Assembly: GCF_000347035.1 (NCBI RefSeq)
Contig: NZ_ANIJ01000015.1
Location: 1 to 64,000 of the forward strand
Source of the DNA: Leptospira sp. B5-022
GTDB lineage: Bacteria; Spirochaetota; Leptospiria; Leptospirales; Leptospiraceae
Length of the DNA: 64,000 nt
Direction: 5' to 3'
A model generated the notes under the pieces. The model was not told where the DNA came from. It searched no databases and saw only the letters and a list, made by a program, of their open reading frames with translations. How positions within the stretch are numbered: the stretch's first letter is position 1; the number at the start of each line of letters is the position of its first letter. This document shows positions 18,064 to 27,502 of the stretch, piece after piece. The position numbers were made by a program, and so were the translations under genes.

Positions 18064-18651
18064 GTGAAAACGAAACTTTATCTGATCCCTAGCCTTCTGG
18101 TGCTTTTAACTTTCGGTGGCCTACAAGCTGGAAATTTTAAATTAGATAACGCTCATACAGGCGTTGGCTTCAAGATCAAACACCTTACCATTTCTAACGT
18201 ATCCGGAAGTTTTAAAGACTTCAGCGGAAAATTCGCTTACGACGAAGCTACCAACACTCTTACCGACCTGGATGTTACTATCAAAGCGGCTTCGATCAAC
18301 ACTAACGACGAGAAAAGAGACGGACACTTAAAAGGAAAAGATTTTTTCAATGTAGAAGATCATCCTTCTCTTACATTCAAAGCAAAAAAAGCCACCGTTA
18401 AAAAAGGTGGAGTCTCCAAGATCCAAGGAGAATTGACTATCAAAGGAGTGACTAAACCCGTTACTTTAGATGTTAAATTTTCCGGTTCTGCAAAAGACCC
18501 ATGGGGAAACACTCACCTAGGTTTCGAAGCGGAAACGAAGATCAAAAGAGCCGATTTCGATATCGCTTGGAACAAACCTTTGGAAAAAGGCGGACTTTTG
18601 ATCGGAGAGGAAGTTTCTATTCGTATCGAAGGCGAAGCAATTCCAGAATAA
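18064..18651 (+). CDS. YceI-family periplasmic lipocalin-like protein
   Basis: 195 residues with a GTG start and a good AAGGAG 10 nt upstream. The signal peptide ends at GGLQAG. The mature protein shows the YceI fold signatures: FKLDNAHTGVGFKIKHLTISNVSGSF, RDGHLKGKDFFNVEDHPSLTFK, GELTIKGVTKPVTLDV, GFEAETKIKRADFDIAWN and GEEVSIRIEGEA. YceI proteins bind long isoprenoid chains and are often induced by stress; the role here is not known. It lies 163 bp upstream of the bufferin-like gene on the same strand, so the two may be co-regulated. Confidence 0.9.
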   Translation: MKTKLYLIPSLLVLLTFGGLQAGNFKLDNAHTGVGFKIKHLTISNVSGSFKDFSGKFAYDEATNTLTDLDVTIKAASINTNDEKRDGHLKGKDFFNVEDHPSLTFKAKKATVKKGGVSKIQGELTIKGVTKPVTLDVKFSGSAKDPWGNTHLGFEAETKIKRADFDIAWNKPLEKGGLLIGEEVSIRIEGEAIPE

Positions 18652-18814
18652 TCTTTTTTAACCAATCGGGGCTTTTGGAAGAAGGTCCCGATGTTAATGA
18701 CCATTCTTTGCGGATTTTCCTTTTTTAACGTAACCTTCTCCCCTGCTTATCGAATTAAAAATGGATCGAATCTAAAAATCGTGTTTCGATCAAATCATCC
18801 GGAGAACCGAAAAG

Positions 18815-19072
18815 ATGAACAATCTAACCAAAAGTATGATCATTGGAGCAGCTCTAACGGGCTTATTTGCTACTGGGGCAAAGGCCGAAACGAAAGATGC
18901 AAAAACGGAAGAGTCTAAGGGAGAATGTCACGGTATCAATTCCTGCAAAGGAACGGGAGACTGCGGAGGAAAAGGACATAGCTGCGCGGGAAAAAATTCC
19001 TGCAAAGGACAAGGCTGGATCTCTCTCACTAAAAAAGAATGCGAGGACAAAAAAGGGACTTTTAAAAGTTAA
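18815..19072 (+). CDS. bufferin-type (BufA2-like) cysteine-rich metallophore precursor
   Basis: 85 residues. A Sec signal peptide (to AKA, residue 24) is followed by a charged leader segment and a Gly/Cys/Lys core. Six cysteines (38, 44, 50, 57, 63, 76) lie in the pattern ECHGINSCKGTGDC, HSCAGKNSCKGQGW and KKECEDKKGTFK. The NSCKGxG repeat is the hallmark of the BufA2 group of bufferins, secreted copper-binding RiPPs whose cysteines are modified by an MNIO (DUF692) enzyme. The BufB and BufC genes lie immediately beside it but on the other strand, and the stop codons overlap by 11 bp. I infer periplasmic copper buffering. The exact modified residues cannot be read from sequence. Confidence 0.85.
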   Translation: MNNLTKSMIIGAALTGLFATGAKAETKDAKTEESKGECHGINSCKGTGDCGGKGHSCAGKNSCKGQGWISLTKKECEDKKGTFKS

Positions 19073-19817
19073 CCTCGGATACAAGACGGTTTATCTTCAT
19101 CCCCGAAAGGAATTCTGAAATCGATCCCAATCCTTTCGGCGGACTTCCTGAAATTTTCAAAGACTCAAGGATACTTTTTCCGTCAGATAAACTTTTACCG
19201 AAGGTCCACTCCCATTCTTCCAGCTCGGAAACGAATAAGTCCGATCCTTTTTTTCCTAAGACCAAATATTGTTTTTTTTCCTTTAAGAATTGAGGCAGAT
19301 CTTCCGAGTTTTCGGTTTTCCAAAGATCATAAACTGGATAAGAATATTCTAAAAATCGAACTGACTCGTGAAAGGTAATTTTCAGATCCTCCGTTTCATT
19401 TCGGGAAAGCGAGTTCCGCAGATTATCTTCCTCATTTTTAGGCAAATGGAATATTCTAAAAACATGAAGTTCGAAGTCCGCAATTTCAAACAGAACAGGA
19501 TGTTCGGAAAAGTTTTCCTTTAAGAAGTTCGGGAAACTTTCCCCATAATTAGATATATTATAAGAATGAGATGGATGATCTTCTATAAACGACTTTGCAG
19601 TTCCAAAAAAGCCCTCGTCTCCTAAAATCTTCCAGACTGTTTCGTATTTTTCTCCCAGAACTTCCGTAAATCGAGCTTGGTATGCATTTTGGTAGACTGC
19701 AATCGCCGAATTTGGTTCTAATTTTCCACCGGGCAGAATATAATCCTGCAAAAGCGGACCTTCTTCTCTTCCTAAGAGCGCGTTATAAAATATATTTCGG
19801 AATTCTTCCGGTTTCAT
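19062..19817 (-). CDS. DUF2063 (BufC-type) partner of an MNIO enzyme
   Basis: 251 residues from the ATG at 19817, which overlaps the BufB stop (ATGA). A longer frame to 19898 has no ribosome site. The N-terminal helical domain has the DUF2063 pattern: NSAIAVYQNAYQARFTEVLGEKYETVWKILGDEGF and AKSFIEDHPSHSYNISNYGESFPNFL. In characterised bufferin and related MNIO clusters the DUF2063 protein binds the peptide precursor and delivers it to the enzyme. Its 3' end overlaps that of the convergent precursor gene. Confidence 0.82.
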   Translation of the reverse strand: MKPEEFRNIFYNALLGREEGPLLQDYILPGGKLEPNSAIAVYQNAYQARFTEVLGEKYETVWKILGDEGFFGTAKSFIEDHPSHSYNISNYGESFPNFLKENFSEHPVLFEIADFELHVFRIFHLPKNEEDNLRNSLSRNETEDLKITFHESVRFLEYSYPVYDLWKTENSEDLPQFLKEKKQYLVLGKKGSDLFVSELEEWEWTFGKSLSDGKSILESLKISGSPPKGLGSISEFLSGMKINRLVSEVNF

Positions 19818-20626
19818 TTGGACACCGATTCCAAAATGGATTTTGCTTTCAGAGCTTCTTCTTCCATTTCCGGAAAGCCGGGAATATCCTCGTCCCATTC
19901 TAATAGGATTGGAATTCCTTGGATCTTATCCGAGAAAGAAGAGAATAGTTCCCAGACTTCTTTGGCAACCGGCCTGGAATGAGTATCGAATAGGAATTCT
20001 CCTGTATCCGTATGTCCCGCAAGATGGATCTGGCCCACATTTTCCCAGGGAATAGAACGTAAATATTCGGACGGGGAAAATCCATGGTTTACAGAGTTCA
20101 CATATATATTATTAATATCTAATAGAATTCCACAGCCGCTTTTTTTTGAAAGTTCGGAGATAAATTCCCATTCAGTCATTTCATTTTGGGGAAAACTCAA
20201 ATAAGTGGAAACATTCTCCAATAGGATCCTTCTTCCTAATATTTCTTGTATTCGTTCGGCTCTCTCTATCGCAAACTCCAAAAATTCTTTCGTAAACGGG
20301 AAAGGTAAAAGGTCGTGCAAATAATTTCCCGATTGTTCGGTCCAACAAAGATGATCCGAAACCAAGAAGGGATCTATCCTTCGGATCAATTCCTTCCATC
20401 GTTGTAGATATTTTTTATCGGGAAAAGTTCCGCCAAGTATAGATAAGGAAACTCCATGGAGAGCGACCGGAAAATGTTTGCGGATGGACTCCAACATTTC
20501 CAAGGGGCGACCTTGTGTATCCATATAATTTTCGGTGATCGCTTCGAACCAAGAAATCCTGACAGGTTCACCCTTTCTTAAATAAGGATAATGTTCTTTT
20601 CTTAAGCCTACTCCGATGAAAGACAT
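19814..20626 (-). CDS. DUF692 multinuclear non-heme iron enzyme (MNIO, BufB-type)
   Basis: 270 residues from the ATG at 20626 (GGAGA 8 nt upstream), where the conserved start FIGVGLRKEHY begins; an upstream frame to 20680 is not needed. The TIM-barrel metal ligands of the family are all visible: LHGVSLSILGG, VSDHLCW, LLENVSTYL, GILLDINNIYVNSVNHG, IHLAGHTDTG, DTHSRPV and ILLEWDEDIP. MNIO enzymes use an Fe(II)/Fe(III) centre and O2 to convert cysteines of peptide precursors into oxazolone/thioamide or thiooxazole groups. Coupled to BufC; the substrate is most likely the peptide at 18815-19072. Divergent from the YHS lipoprotein with 46 bp between starts. Confidence 0.88.
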   Translation of the reverse strand: MSFIGVGLRKEHYPYLRKGEPVRISWFEAITENYMDTQGRPLEMLESIRKHFPVALHGVSLSILGGTFPDKKYLQRWKELIRRIDPFLVSDHLCWTEQSGNYLHDLLPFPFTKEFLEFAIERAERIQEILGRRILLENVSTYLSFPQNEMTEWEFISELSKKSGCGILLDINNIYVNSVNHGFSPSEYLRSIPWENVGQIHLAGHTDTGEFLFDTHSRPVAKEVWELFSSFSDKIQGIPILLEWDEDIPGFPEMEEEALKAKSILESVSK

Positions 20627-20672
20627 ATTTTCTCCGATGTAACCTATTTCGATCCGATCCGAAGAAGGATAC

Positions 20673-21131
20673 ATGAACAAGTCATATTTTTTTCCGATCC
20701 TATTTTTACTATTCTTGGACTGCTCAGGCAGACAGCTCGTAGACCCAATCTTTAAAGCAAATGGAAAAACCGCGATCCACGGTTACGACGTGGTCGCTTA
20801 TTTTACGGAATCCAAACCGAAAGAAGGAAATCCTAAATTCAACTACCTTTGGAAAGGTGCTGAGTGGAGATTCTCTTCCGAAAAAAATCTGGAAACTTTC
20901 AAGAAGTCCCCGGATAAATTCACTCCTCAATACGGAGGTTATTGTGCATACGCAATGAGAGACGGAGAAGCGTATGAAACGGATCCTAAGGCTTGGAAAA
21001 TTGTATCAGGTAAATTATATCTGAACTATAACGAAAAAGTTCACGGTTTTTGGGAAAAAGATGTACCCGGAAATATCGTAAAAGCGGATCGGCAATGGAA
21101 GGTCTTGCCTATAAAAGAAATCAAACCTTGA
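20673..21131 (+). CDS. YHS-domain lipoprotein
   Basis: 152 residues. The lipobox FLLFLDC places the lipid on Cys17. The mature part is a YHS domain: IHGYDVVAYFTESKPKEG, WKGAEWRFSSEKNLETFKKSP and FTPQYGGYCAYAMRDG. YHS domains occur in metal-transport contexts, often copper. AGGA lies before the ATG. It is divergent from the bufferin enzyme gene (46 bp apart) and its stop abuts the J-domain gene end. A link to copper handling is inferred from the neighbourhood. Confidence 0.85.
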   Translation: MNKSYFFPILFLLFLDCSGRQLVDPIFKANGKTAIHGYDVVAYFTESKPKEGNPKFNYLWKGAEWRFSSEKNLETFKKSPDKFTPQYGGYCAYAMRDGEAYETDPKAWKIVSGKLYLNYNEKVHGFWEKDVPGNIVKADRQWKVLPIKEIKP

Positions 21132-22043
21132 TCAACGATCTTTCATTACTAAAAAATTATACGAAGCGATGATCCTTTGGGTCATTTCCAGTCCGTCTTT
21201 GTTTACATCCGGGTGGTATTTTTTGATCATCTCTTTGTATTTATTTTTTAATTCAGCTTTTGTGTATTCTTCGGAGAGTCCTAAAAATTCACGATGTTCT
21301 CTTGTTTCCGAGTCTTCATCCTCGTAAAACGATCTCGAAGAGAACTTTTTGCGGAAATTGGATTTTTTCTTTTTAGTCTTTTCTTTTTCTTCTTCCCGAA
21401 ATTTTCCGAAAATTTCGTAATAAGCTCTATCCCTATATTCGGAAGTGATTTGTCGGATAGGGAATAATTTTGTATTTAAGATTTGGTAGAAATAGTTTTT
21501 TAAGAAGACGTCCGCTCCAAAATCTCCCGAAAAACTTTTTCTGTCCAAAAATTCCGAGATCCCATTGTCCACTAATCTTTGCAGATCGAATTTATCGTCG
21601 AAATAAGAATCGAATGCATCCTCGAATTTTTTTGTGGAAGAAATAAGTAAAAGCAGAAGTTCCTTATCCAGATCATGTCTTTCCAATTTGGAAAGAACAA
21701 TCTCTTTTAAATAAGAACGGAATTCATCCAGATAGCTATCATCAAAATATACTCCGCCCTTTGCGAATTCATAGGCGAGGCCTTCTATTTTTAAGACCTT
21801 CTCCAATAATAAAATGAGAAGATCCGCATTATCTTGGGTAAATCCTTGGGAACCTTTGGAGGAATATTCCCTTTCTCCTCTGAGAGTATATAAAAGTTTA
21901 AAATAATCCTCTCTTCGGATCTCCAAAATTTCGATCAGTTTCTCGGAGGAGATGAACCACTCACAATCATTACTCCCGGACTGTAATTCGAAAATTACGT
22001 CCTCTAAGGATGATTTGACCTGATCGAAACTTCGGGCGTTCAA
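21132..22043 (-). CDS. protein with C-terminal J domain
   Basis: 303 residues, cytoplasmic. Residues 1-230 are helical and not recognised. A Lys/Glu-rich linker leads to a C-terminal J domain ([32 protein letters not shown]) with the essential HPD loop. The Gly/Phe and zinc-finger parts of DnaJ are absent, so it is a type-III Hsp40 that would direct DnaK to particular clients through the N-terminal region. Convergent with the YHS gene with no spacer. Confidence 0.8.
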   Translation of the reverse strand: MNARSFDQVKSSLEDVIFELQSGSNDCEWFISSEKLIEILEIRREDYFKLLYTLRGEREYSSKGSQGFTQDNADLLILLLEKVLKIEGLAYEFAKGGVYFDDSYLDEFRSYLKEIVLSKLERHDLDKELLLLLISSTKKFEDAFDSYFDDKFDLQRLVDNGISEFLDRKSFSGDFGADVFLKNYFYQILNTKLFPIRQITSEYRDRAYYEIFGKFREEEKEKTKKKKSNFRKKFSSRSFYEDEDSETREHREFLGLSEEYTKAELKNKYKEMIKKYHPDVNKDGLEMTQRIIASYNFLVMKDR

Positions 22044-22148
22044 AGCAAGAACCTATACTTAGACCCTCTGCCCGTACCTGAGTTTGTCCATTCATTTTCC
22101 CGAGAAAAAAGATTTGATCCGGGCCGCATAAAACGAGATTTTTCCCAC

Positions 22149-24008
22149 ATGTTACCCCTTCTTGCGGTTTTCGGTTGTTTCACTCTTTATTTTTTAGGTT
22201 ATAAGTTTTACTCCGGATTTCTATCTAAGTCCATTTTTCAACTCAAAGACACAGTGGGCGATACACCCGCTCATAAATTCAACGACGGTGTGGATTATCT
22301 TCCTACGAAGCCTGCAGTTCTATTCGGTCATCATTTTGCTTCCATCGCGGGACTTGCTCCCATCTTAGGCCCTGCGGTTGCAGTGATCTGGGGATGGTTG
22401 CCTGCAATGCTTTGGGTGGTATTGGGCGGGATTTTTGTAGGTTGTGTTCATGATTTCGGAGCGATTGTAGTTTCTATCCGGAACCAAGGAAAATCCATCG
22501 GCCAAGTTGCCCAAGATCTTTTAGGACCTAGGGCGAGAAGTTTATTTCATGCGATCATTTTTTTCTTAGTAGCTTTAGCTATGGGTGTGTTCGTGATCGT
22601 TCTTGCGGAAATGTTCTCCGCGGATCCGAAATTGAAACAGGCTCCTGTTATCCCTCCGCCTAAAATCGAACAAACACAAACTACTCCGAGCATCAAAGAT
22701 CATGTGCATCCTTCCGAAGTGAGAGTGGAAACTCCTTCTTCTCCCATTAAACTCAGAAGCCATTTTCCTGAAGCGGTCATTCCGACTGCAGGGATCATGC
22801 TGTTTGCCATCTTGGTAGGTTGGCTTCATTATAAAAAAGGAATGAAACTTGGTCCTCTTACGTTCGCATCCGTGGCTCTTACATTAGTAATTATGGTGCT
22901 TGGGATGAACGATTCCATCCTGACCTGGACGGGTTTAAATGATGTAGAGAAATCCCCCGGTGTCCCAAGCTGGAAAATTATACTTCTAATATATGCTTTC
23001 TTGGCCTCCGTCACTCCGGTTTGGCTTCTTCTCCAAAGTAGGGACTATATCAATTCTTTCCTACTGTATATTGGAATTGTCGCAATCTATTTCGGGTTCG
23101 CAAAAGGAAGTATCTTCGGTGAATTTTCTTCCTTTAACGCGGAAGCAATCCGGACCGAAAAAGTGGACATGGATATCATTCCGTTCGTATTCATAACTAT
23201 CGCATGCGGCGCCGTTTCAGGTTTTCATGCTTTGGTAAGTTCCGGTACCACGGCTAAACAATTGGATAGAGAAATTGACGCAAGAGTGATCGGATACGGT
23301 GGGATGATCGGCGAGTCTCTTTTAGGTCTGACATCGGTTGTTGCCTGCACGATCGGATTTGCTTCAGCGGGAGAGTGGTCTTCCTTTTATAAATCCTGGT
23401 CGGGTATCCAAGGTTTAGCTCCTTCCGTAGGAGCATATATCTACGGAACCGGAAGATTTATCTCTCAATTAGGTTTCGACGAAGATTTTGCGCAAGGTTT
23501 TATCGCGCTTGTGGTAGTAAGTTTTGCCTTAACTTCGTTGGATTCTGCAACTAGATTATTAAGATATAATATAGAAGAGATTGCGGAAAGTTTCGGATCG
23601 AAAACGATCGAGAAAACTTTAGGAAATCGTTATGTTTCTAGTATCCTTGCTTGTGCGGCCATCGGATTTTTTGCATTCTTACAGATAGATCAGGGAGGAA
23701 AAAAGACCGCTGCAGGATTGGCACTTTGGAAACTATTCGGAACCACGAACCAGTTACTTGCAGGACTTGCTTTACTTGTCATCACAATCTATCTATTATA
23801 CTCTAAAAAAAAGACGTGGATCAGTTTTATACCTATGGTATTCGTATTAGGTGCTACATTATGGGCGATGGTCATTAACTTCTACGACTTCTTATTCTCC
23901 AAATCCCCTAGTTATTTGCTGGCAGCAGTCGGAGGAGTTTTGATTTTTCTAACCGTTTGGTTATTATTCGAAGCGATCTTAGCTTGGAGAAGGTTTTCTA
24001 AAACATGA
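22149..24008 (+). CDS. cstA: carbon starvation protein CstA-family transporter
   Basis: 619 residues with about sixteen membrane helices. It has the CstA signatures [40 protein letters not shown] near the N-terminus (written in full as residues about 39-78) and [17 protein letters not shown], followed by [13 protein letters not shown]. CstA proteins import pyruvate or peptides. Residues about 160-200 carry a Pro/Thr-rich soluble insert. The stop overlaps the NUDIX start (ATGA), so the two are coupled. Confidence 0.9.
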   Translation: MLPLLAVFGCFTLYFLGYKFYSGFLSKSIFQLKDTVGDTPAHKFNDGVDYLPTKPAVLFGHHFASIAGLAPILGPAVAVIWGWLPAMLWVVLGGIFVGCVHDFGAIVVSIRNQGKSIGQVAQDLLGPRARSLFHAIIFFLVALAMGVFVIVLAEMFSADPKLKQAPVIPPPKIEQTQTTPSIKDHVHPSEVRVETPSSPIKLRSHFPEAVIPTAGIMLFAILVGWLHYKKGMKLGPLTFASVALTLVIMVLGMNDSILTWTGLNDVEKSPGVPSWKIILLIYAFLASVTPVWLLLQSRDYINSFLLYIGIVAIYFGFAKGSIFGEFSSFNAEAIRTEKVDMDIIPFVFITIACGAVSGFHALVSSGTTAKQLDREIDARVIGYGGMIGESLLGLTSVVACTIGFASAGEWSSFYKSWSGIQGLAPSVGAYIYGTGRFISQLGFDEDFAQGFIALVVVSFALTSLDSATRLLRYNIEEIAESFGSKTIEKTLGNRYVSSILACAAIGFFAFLQIDQGGKKTAAGLALWKLFGTTNQLLAGLALLVITIYLLYSKKKTWISFIPMVFVLGATLWAMVINFYDFLFSKSPSYLLAAVGGVLIFLTVWLLFEAILAWRRFSKT

Positions 24009-24556
24009 AATTTTGTAGCGTTTGCGGGGCGGAGGTAGTCCAAAAAATCCCGGAAGGAGACAGTCTCACTAGACATGTCTGTGAGAACTGTGGTACCATA
24101 CATTACCAAAATCCAAAGGTGATCGTCGGGACCATTCCTATCTGGGAAGGGAAAATACTGCTCTGCAAACGTGCAATAGAACCCAGAAAAGGATACTGGA
24201 CCCTACCCGCCGGATTTTTAGAGAATAGGGAAACGGTAGAAGAAGGCGCTGTAAGAGAAACATCGGAAGAAGCAAACGCGAAGATAGATATAATCAGACT
24301 TCATTCGGTATATAGTATCCCTCATATTAGCCAAGTGTATATGTTCTTCCTCGCCAATTTGATAGACGGAATTTTTTCAGAAAGTCCCGAATCTGAAGAA
24401 GTAAAACTATTCACACCGGAAGAGATCCCTTGGGAGGAAATCGCATTTGCCTCAGTAACATTTGCATTAAAACGTTATACGGAAATATCGGAGACCTCCG
24501 AGGCCGGCACTCATTTGGGTTCCATCCGAAACAGAAAACTAGAGGATAAAACATAA
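24005..24556 (+). CDS. NUDIX hydrolase with zinc ribbon
   Basis: 183 residues. A zinc ribbon (CSVCG, residues 4-8, and CENCG) precedes a NUDIX domain with box [20 protein letters not shown], close to Gx5Ex7REUxEE. This is the arrangement of NudC-like/ADP-ribose pyrophosphatase-like enzymes that hydrolyse NADH, ADP-ribose or related dinucleotides. It overlaps the CstA gene by 4 bp. The C-terminal tail (residues 160-183) is polar. The substrate cannot be decided by eye. Confidence 0.85.
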   Translation: MKFCSVCGAEVVQKIPEGDSLTRHVCENCGTIHYQNPKVIVGTIPIWEGKILLCKRAIEPRKGYWTLPAGFLENRETVEEGAVRETSEEANAKIDIIRLHSVYSIPHISQVYMFFLANLIDGIFSESPESEEVKLFTPEEIPWEEIAFASVTFALKRYTEISETSEAGTHLGSIRNRKLEDKT

Positions 24557-24590
24557 GTGCATTTTTTCTCGGAAGGAATTTCCTAGTAGC

Positions 24591-26363
24591 ATGTTCGGAA
24601 AAAATTTTCCTTTTTTAGGTCTTCTTTGGATCTTATACGCTACCTCGATTTCCGCAAATTCGCTCATCAGCACGGAATCGGGCTCATTCTCTCCGAACTG
24701 GGATGGGGTCTCGGATATTCTGCGATTCAAGATCCAAACTTCTTCTTTGCCCAAACTTCAAGATTGGGAGCTTACGATTAGAAGCGCCTCCGGGGAAATT
24801 GTACGAAAATTCGAAGCAGGTAAGATCCGCAAAAAAGGATTCACACTTTTTTCAGACGAGAATGAATTCGCTCCGGAAGATATTTATCTACCTTCTATCC
24901 TAGAATGGGATGGGGAGAATGAGAACGGCGTTCCCGTGGGAGACGGATATTATACCTATCAGTTATTTTTGCTAACAGCGAACAAAGAAAGGATCCTTTC
25001 CGAAGAGTCCACATTCTATCTGGACGCAAGACCTCCTAAAGCGGAAGCAAATTGTAAGACGAAATTACTATTAAGCGAAGATAGGAATTTATCCAAGATC
25101 ATCATACAACAGAAAACTTCCGGAGAATCAGCGGATATTTTTATCGGAGAATTTTTGGACCTTGAAGGCAGGTCCTTAAAAGCTTATACTTGGAGAACAA
25201 GGGAAGTCCCATTTCAACTCGTTTGGGACGGAACGGATTCCAACGGTAAACCTGTCGCTCCGGGGCTTTATACTTATAAACTTACCGGTAGAGATCCTGC
25301 AGGGAACGAATCCGTAGACAAGATCGAAAATCTGACGATAAAAAACGAATCTTCCGGAGTTGATCTAAACGTAGAAGGATATCTATTCCCTTCGGATCCG
25401 AACAATACGTTAAATCGCATTAAGTTTTCCTCATACGTTTCCTCCAAATTAAAATCGGATTCCTACGAATTGGAAATTTTTAAGAACGAAGTAAAAGAGG
25501 ACAATTTGGTCTTCTCCCAAAGATCCTTAGGCGAACCGCCTGCTGAATTGTTCTGGGAGCCCAAAAACAGGGAAAACAAACCTTTAGGACCGGGAGTCTA
25601 TTTTTATCGTTTAACCGTCCATAATAGATACGACAAACACATCAGCGTTCCTAAAAAATTCCAGCTTTCCGATCAAAAACCGAAATTCTCCTATGATGTT
25701 TCTCCAAACGGTTTTACTCCTGATGGAGATTGGCAAAAAGATCTGGTAGAGATCCGTCTAAGATCAAAAGGACTTCCAATCGTATCCTGGAAGATCAATA
25801 TTATGGAATCCTATTATGATGGGGAAAAGCAGGAAGAAAGAGTCGTCCGAAGCTGGAACGGGACGGGAAACGGTCCGGATAAATTGATCTGGTACGGATT
25901 AGACGATCAAGGTAGAAGAATAGGATCTCTTGCCGAACTAAGATTTGTTCTCTCTTATAAAGACGTATTCGGCGGAGAAGAAGAATTGGAACTAGGAGAT
26001 ATCAAAACGGATATCCTGGTCGTAAAAGAAAAAGAAGGTTTCAGATTCTCAATCCCGAATCGGATCTATGAGGACAAATGGTGGACCTTACCTTCTAAAC
26101 TAAAATCGGTCTTAAACAAATTTCCGGGATATAAAGCCGAACTGCAAATCCACACTTCTCATCGAGGAGACGACGAATACAATCTAAGAGCTTCCGAAGA
26201 AAAAGCGAAGAAGGTATTCCAATCCTTATTCGGAAAAGATCATGAATTCGGAAGATATAGATTCAGAGGATATGGAGAAACGCTCCCTTTGATCCCGGGC
26301 AACGGAGCTTATGAAGTGGATCGGAACGAAAGAATCGATTTTTTCTTAAGCGTAGGAAAATAA
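24591..26363 (+). CDS. secreted protein with FlgD-type Ig-like repeats and OmpA-like C-terminus
   Basis: 590 residues with a signal peptide (to SISAN). FlgD-like beta domains recur: FSPNWDGVSDILRFKIQT...EWDGENENGVPVGDGYYTYQ, LVWDGTDSNGKPVAPGLYTYKL, LFWEPKNRENKPLGPGVYFYRL and SPNGFTPDGDWQKDLVEI...WYGLDDQGRRIG. Residues about 500-590 resemble an OmpA-like peptidoglycan-binding domain (AELQIHTSHRGD, RASEEKAKKVFQSLFG, RYRFRGYGETLPL). I infer a periplasmic structural protein bridging the wall. The NRDE gene follows by 1 bp, so this and the next genes form an operon. Confidence 0.75.
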   Translation: MFGKNFPFLGLLWILYATSISANSLISTESGSFSPNWDGVSDILRFKIQTSSLPKLQDWELTIRSASGEIVRKFEAGKIRKKGFTLFSDENEFAPEDIYLPSILEWDGENENGVPVGDGYYTYQLFLLTANKERILSEESTFYLDARPPKAEANCKTKLLLSEDRNLSKIIIQQKTSGESADIFIGEFLDLEGRSLKAYTWRTREVPFQLVWDGTDSNGKPVAPGLYTYKLTGRDPAGNESVDKIENLTIKNESSGVDLNVEGYLFPSDPNNTLNRIKFSSYVSSKLKSDSYELEIFKNEVKEDNLVFSQRSLGEPPAELFWEPKNRENKPLGPGVYFYRLTVHNRYDKHISVPKKFQLSDQKPKFSYDVSPNGFTPDGDWQKDLVEIRLRSKGLPIVSWKINIMESYYDGEKQEERVVRSWNGTGNGPDKLIWYGLDDQGRRIGSLAELRFVLSYKDVFGGEEELELGDIKTDILVVKEKEGFRFSIPNRIYEDKWWTLPSKLKSVLNKFPGYKAELQIHTSHRGDDEYNLRASEEKAKKVFQSLFGKDHEFGRYRFRGYGETLPLIPGNGAYEVDRNERIDFFLSVGK

Positions 26364-26364
26364 A

Positions 26365-27111
26365 ATGTGCACTTCTTTGATCTATAGGGATCCGGAGAAA
26401 GGAATACTTGGAGTCGGATTCAACCGAGACGAATCTGTAAAAAGGAAACCTTCTCTTTTTCCCCAACTACTCGAATCCAATTCCGGAAAAGCCATCGCTC
26501 CCATCGATGGAGAAGCAGGAGGCACTTGGATCGGAGTTACCCAAGCAGGGGAAATTATCTGCCTAGTGAATTACTACGAAGCTACCTTAAAATTACTGCG
26601 TAATCCTGTAAGTCGAGGATTATTAGTCCGCTCTATATTGCTTGGAGAAAGAACCCCCGAGTCTTATACCGACTCCGAACTGGAAAAATATTATCCGTTC
26701 AAACTTTTCAAGGTAAACGTCGAGAAGACAGAAATTTTTATCTGGGACGGTAAGACTTACGTAAAAGAAACGGACTCCGAAACATTTGCCGTTTTCGGAA
26801 GTTCTTTCACCCAAGGACCAAAGGCACAAGTCGTAAGAAGAGAAACCTTCGATTCACATTTTCGTCCGTCCTCCCTTCCGGATGCCCGAGGTTTTACAAA
26901 CTTAGCAAAGTCCTTCCTGTCTTCTCACCTACCGGAACAAGGCGCTCTATCTCCTTGTATGCATAGAAGAGACGCGCGTTCCGTCTCCAGGACAGTAATC
27001 GTTTTGGATGGAACTTCCGTTTATTTCTCTTACAAGAATTCCCAACCTTGCGAGGAAGGACCCGAAGAGGATTATAATTTCACTTTGACTGAATTTCGAA
27101 CTTCTGCATGA
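26365..27111 (+). CDS. NRDE (TANGO2-like) family protein
   Basis: 248 residues. It begins MCTSLIYRD with the family N-terminal Cys and carries the eponymous NRDE in GVGFNRDESVKRK. GGTWIGVTQAGEIICLVNYYE and the later GLLVRSILLGE also match. Members are related to Ntn-type hydrolases (Cys2 at the N-terminus) and have been linked to haem or lipid handling in eukaryotes; the bacterial role is unclear. It is 1 bp after the FlgD/OmpA-like gene and 7 bp before the PilZ gene. Confidence 0.85.
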   Translation: MCTSLIYRDPEKGILGVGFNRDESVKRKPSLFPQLLESNSGKAIAPIDGEAGGTWIGVTQAGEIICLVNYYEATLKLLRNPVSRGLLVRSILLGERTPESYTDSELEKYYPFKLFKVNVEKTEIFIWDGKTYVKETDSETFAVFGSSFTQGPKAQVVRRETFDSHFRPSSLPDARGFTNLAKSFLSSHLPEQGALSPCMHRRDARSVSRTVIVLDGTSVYFSYKNSQPCEEGPEEDYNFTLTEFRTSA

Positions 27112-27118
27112 TTGTCGT

Positions 27119-27502
27119 ATGGCGGGCACTAATTCCCTTTTCGACGATAAATACGAATACCGGGACCCTTCTCAACAGAAGAGGAAGAACGCTCGCGTCA
27201 AGATCACTATAGACGGTGATTTTATAGTTAAGGGTAAGACCCAGAGATTTCCGGTATTCATCGTTGATATAGGAACTGGGGGAGCAGGCATTGAGACCCG
27301 CACTTCCGTTTTTGAAGGAGACCGCATCATCCTATTCGGAAATATCAACGGCAAAAATATGGAACTTGAGTCTGAAGTGATCCGAGTTTCCGGAAAAAAA
27401 GCCAACGTGATCTTCATCAATCTTTCCGACGAGGACAAGGATCTTATCCAAGACTTGATCCATAAAAAATTCTTCGACAAAGATAAAAAGCCTTTATCGT
27501 AA
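27119..27502 (+). CDS. PilZ-domain protein
   Basis: 127 residues, a single PilZ domain. The c-di-GMP contact elements are QQKRKNARVKI (R-x-x-x-R) near residue 20 and VDIGTGGAGIET (D/N-x-S/T-x-x-G) near residue 50. The C-terminal helix is basic. It would be a cytoplasmic c-di-GMP receptor; the target is unknown. Last gene of the operon from 24591. Its stop overlaps the convergent AraC gene by 9 bp. Confidence 0.8.
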   Translation: MAGTNSLFDDKYEYRDPSQQKRKNARVKITIDGDFIVKGKTQRFPVFIVDIGTGGAGIETRTSVFEGDRIILFGNINGKNMELESEVIRVSGKKANVIFINLSDEDKDLIQDLIHKKFFDKDKKPLS

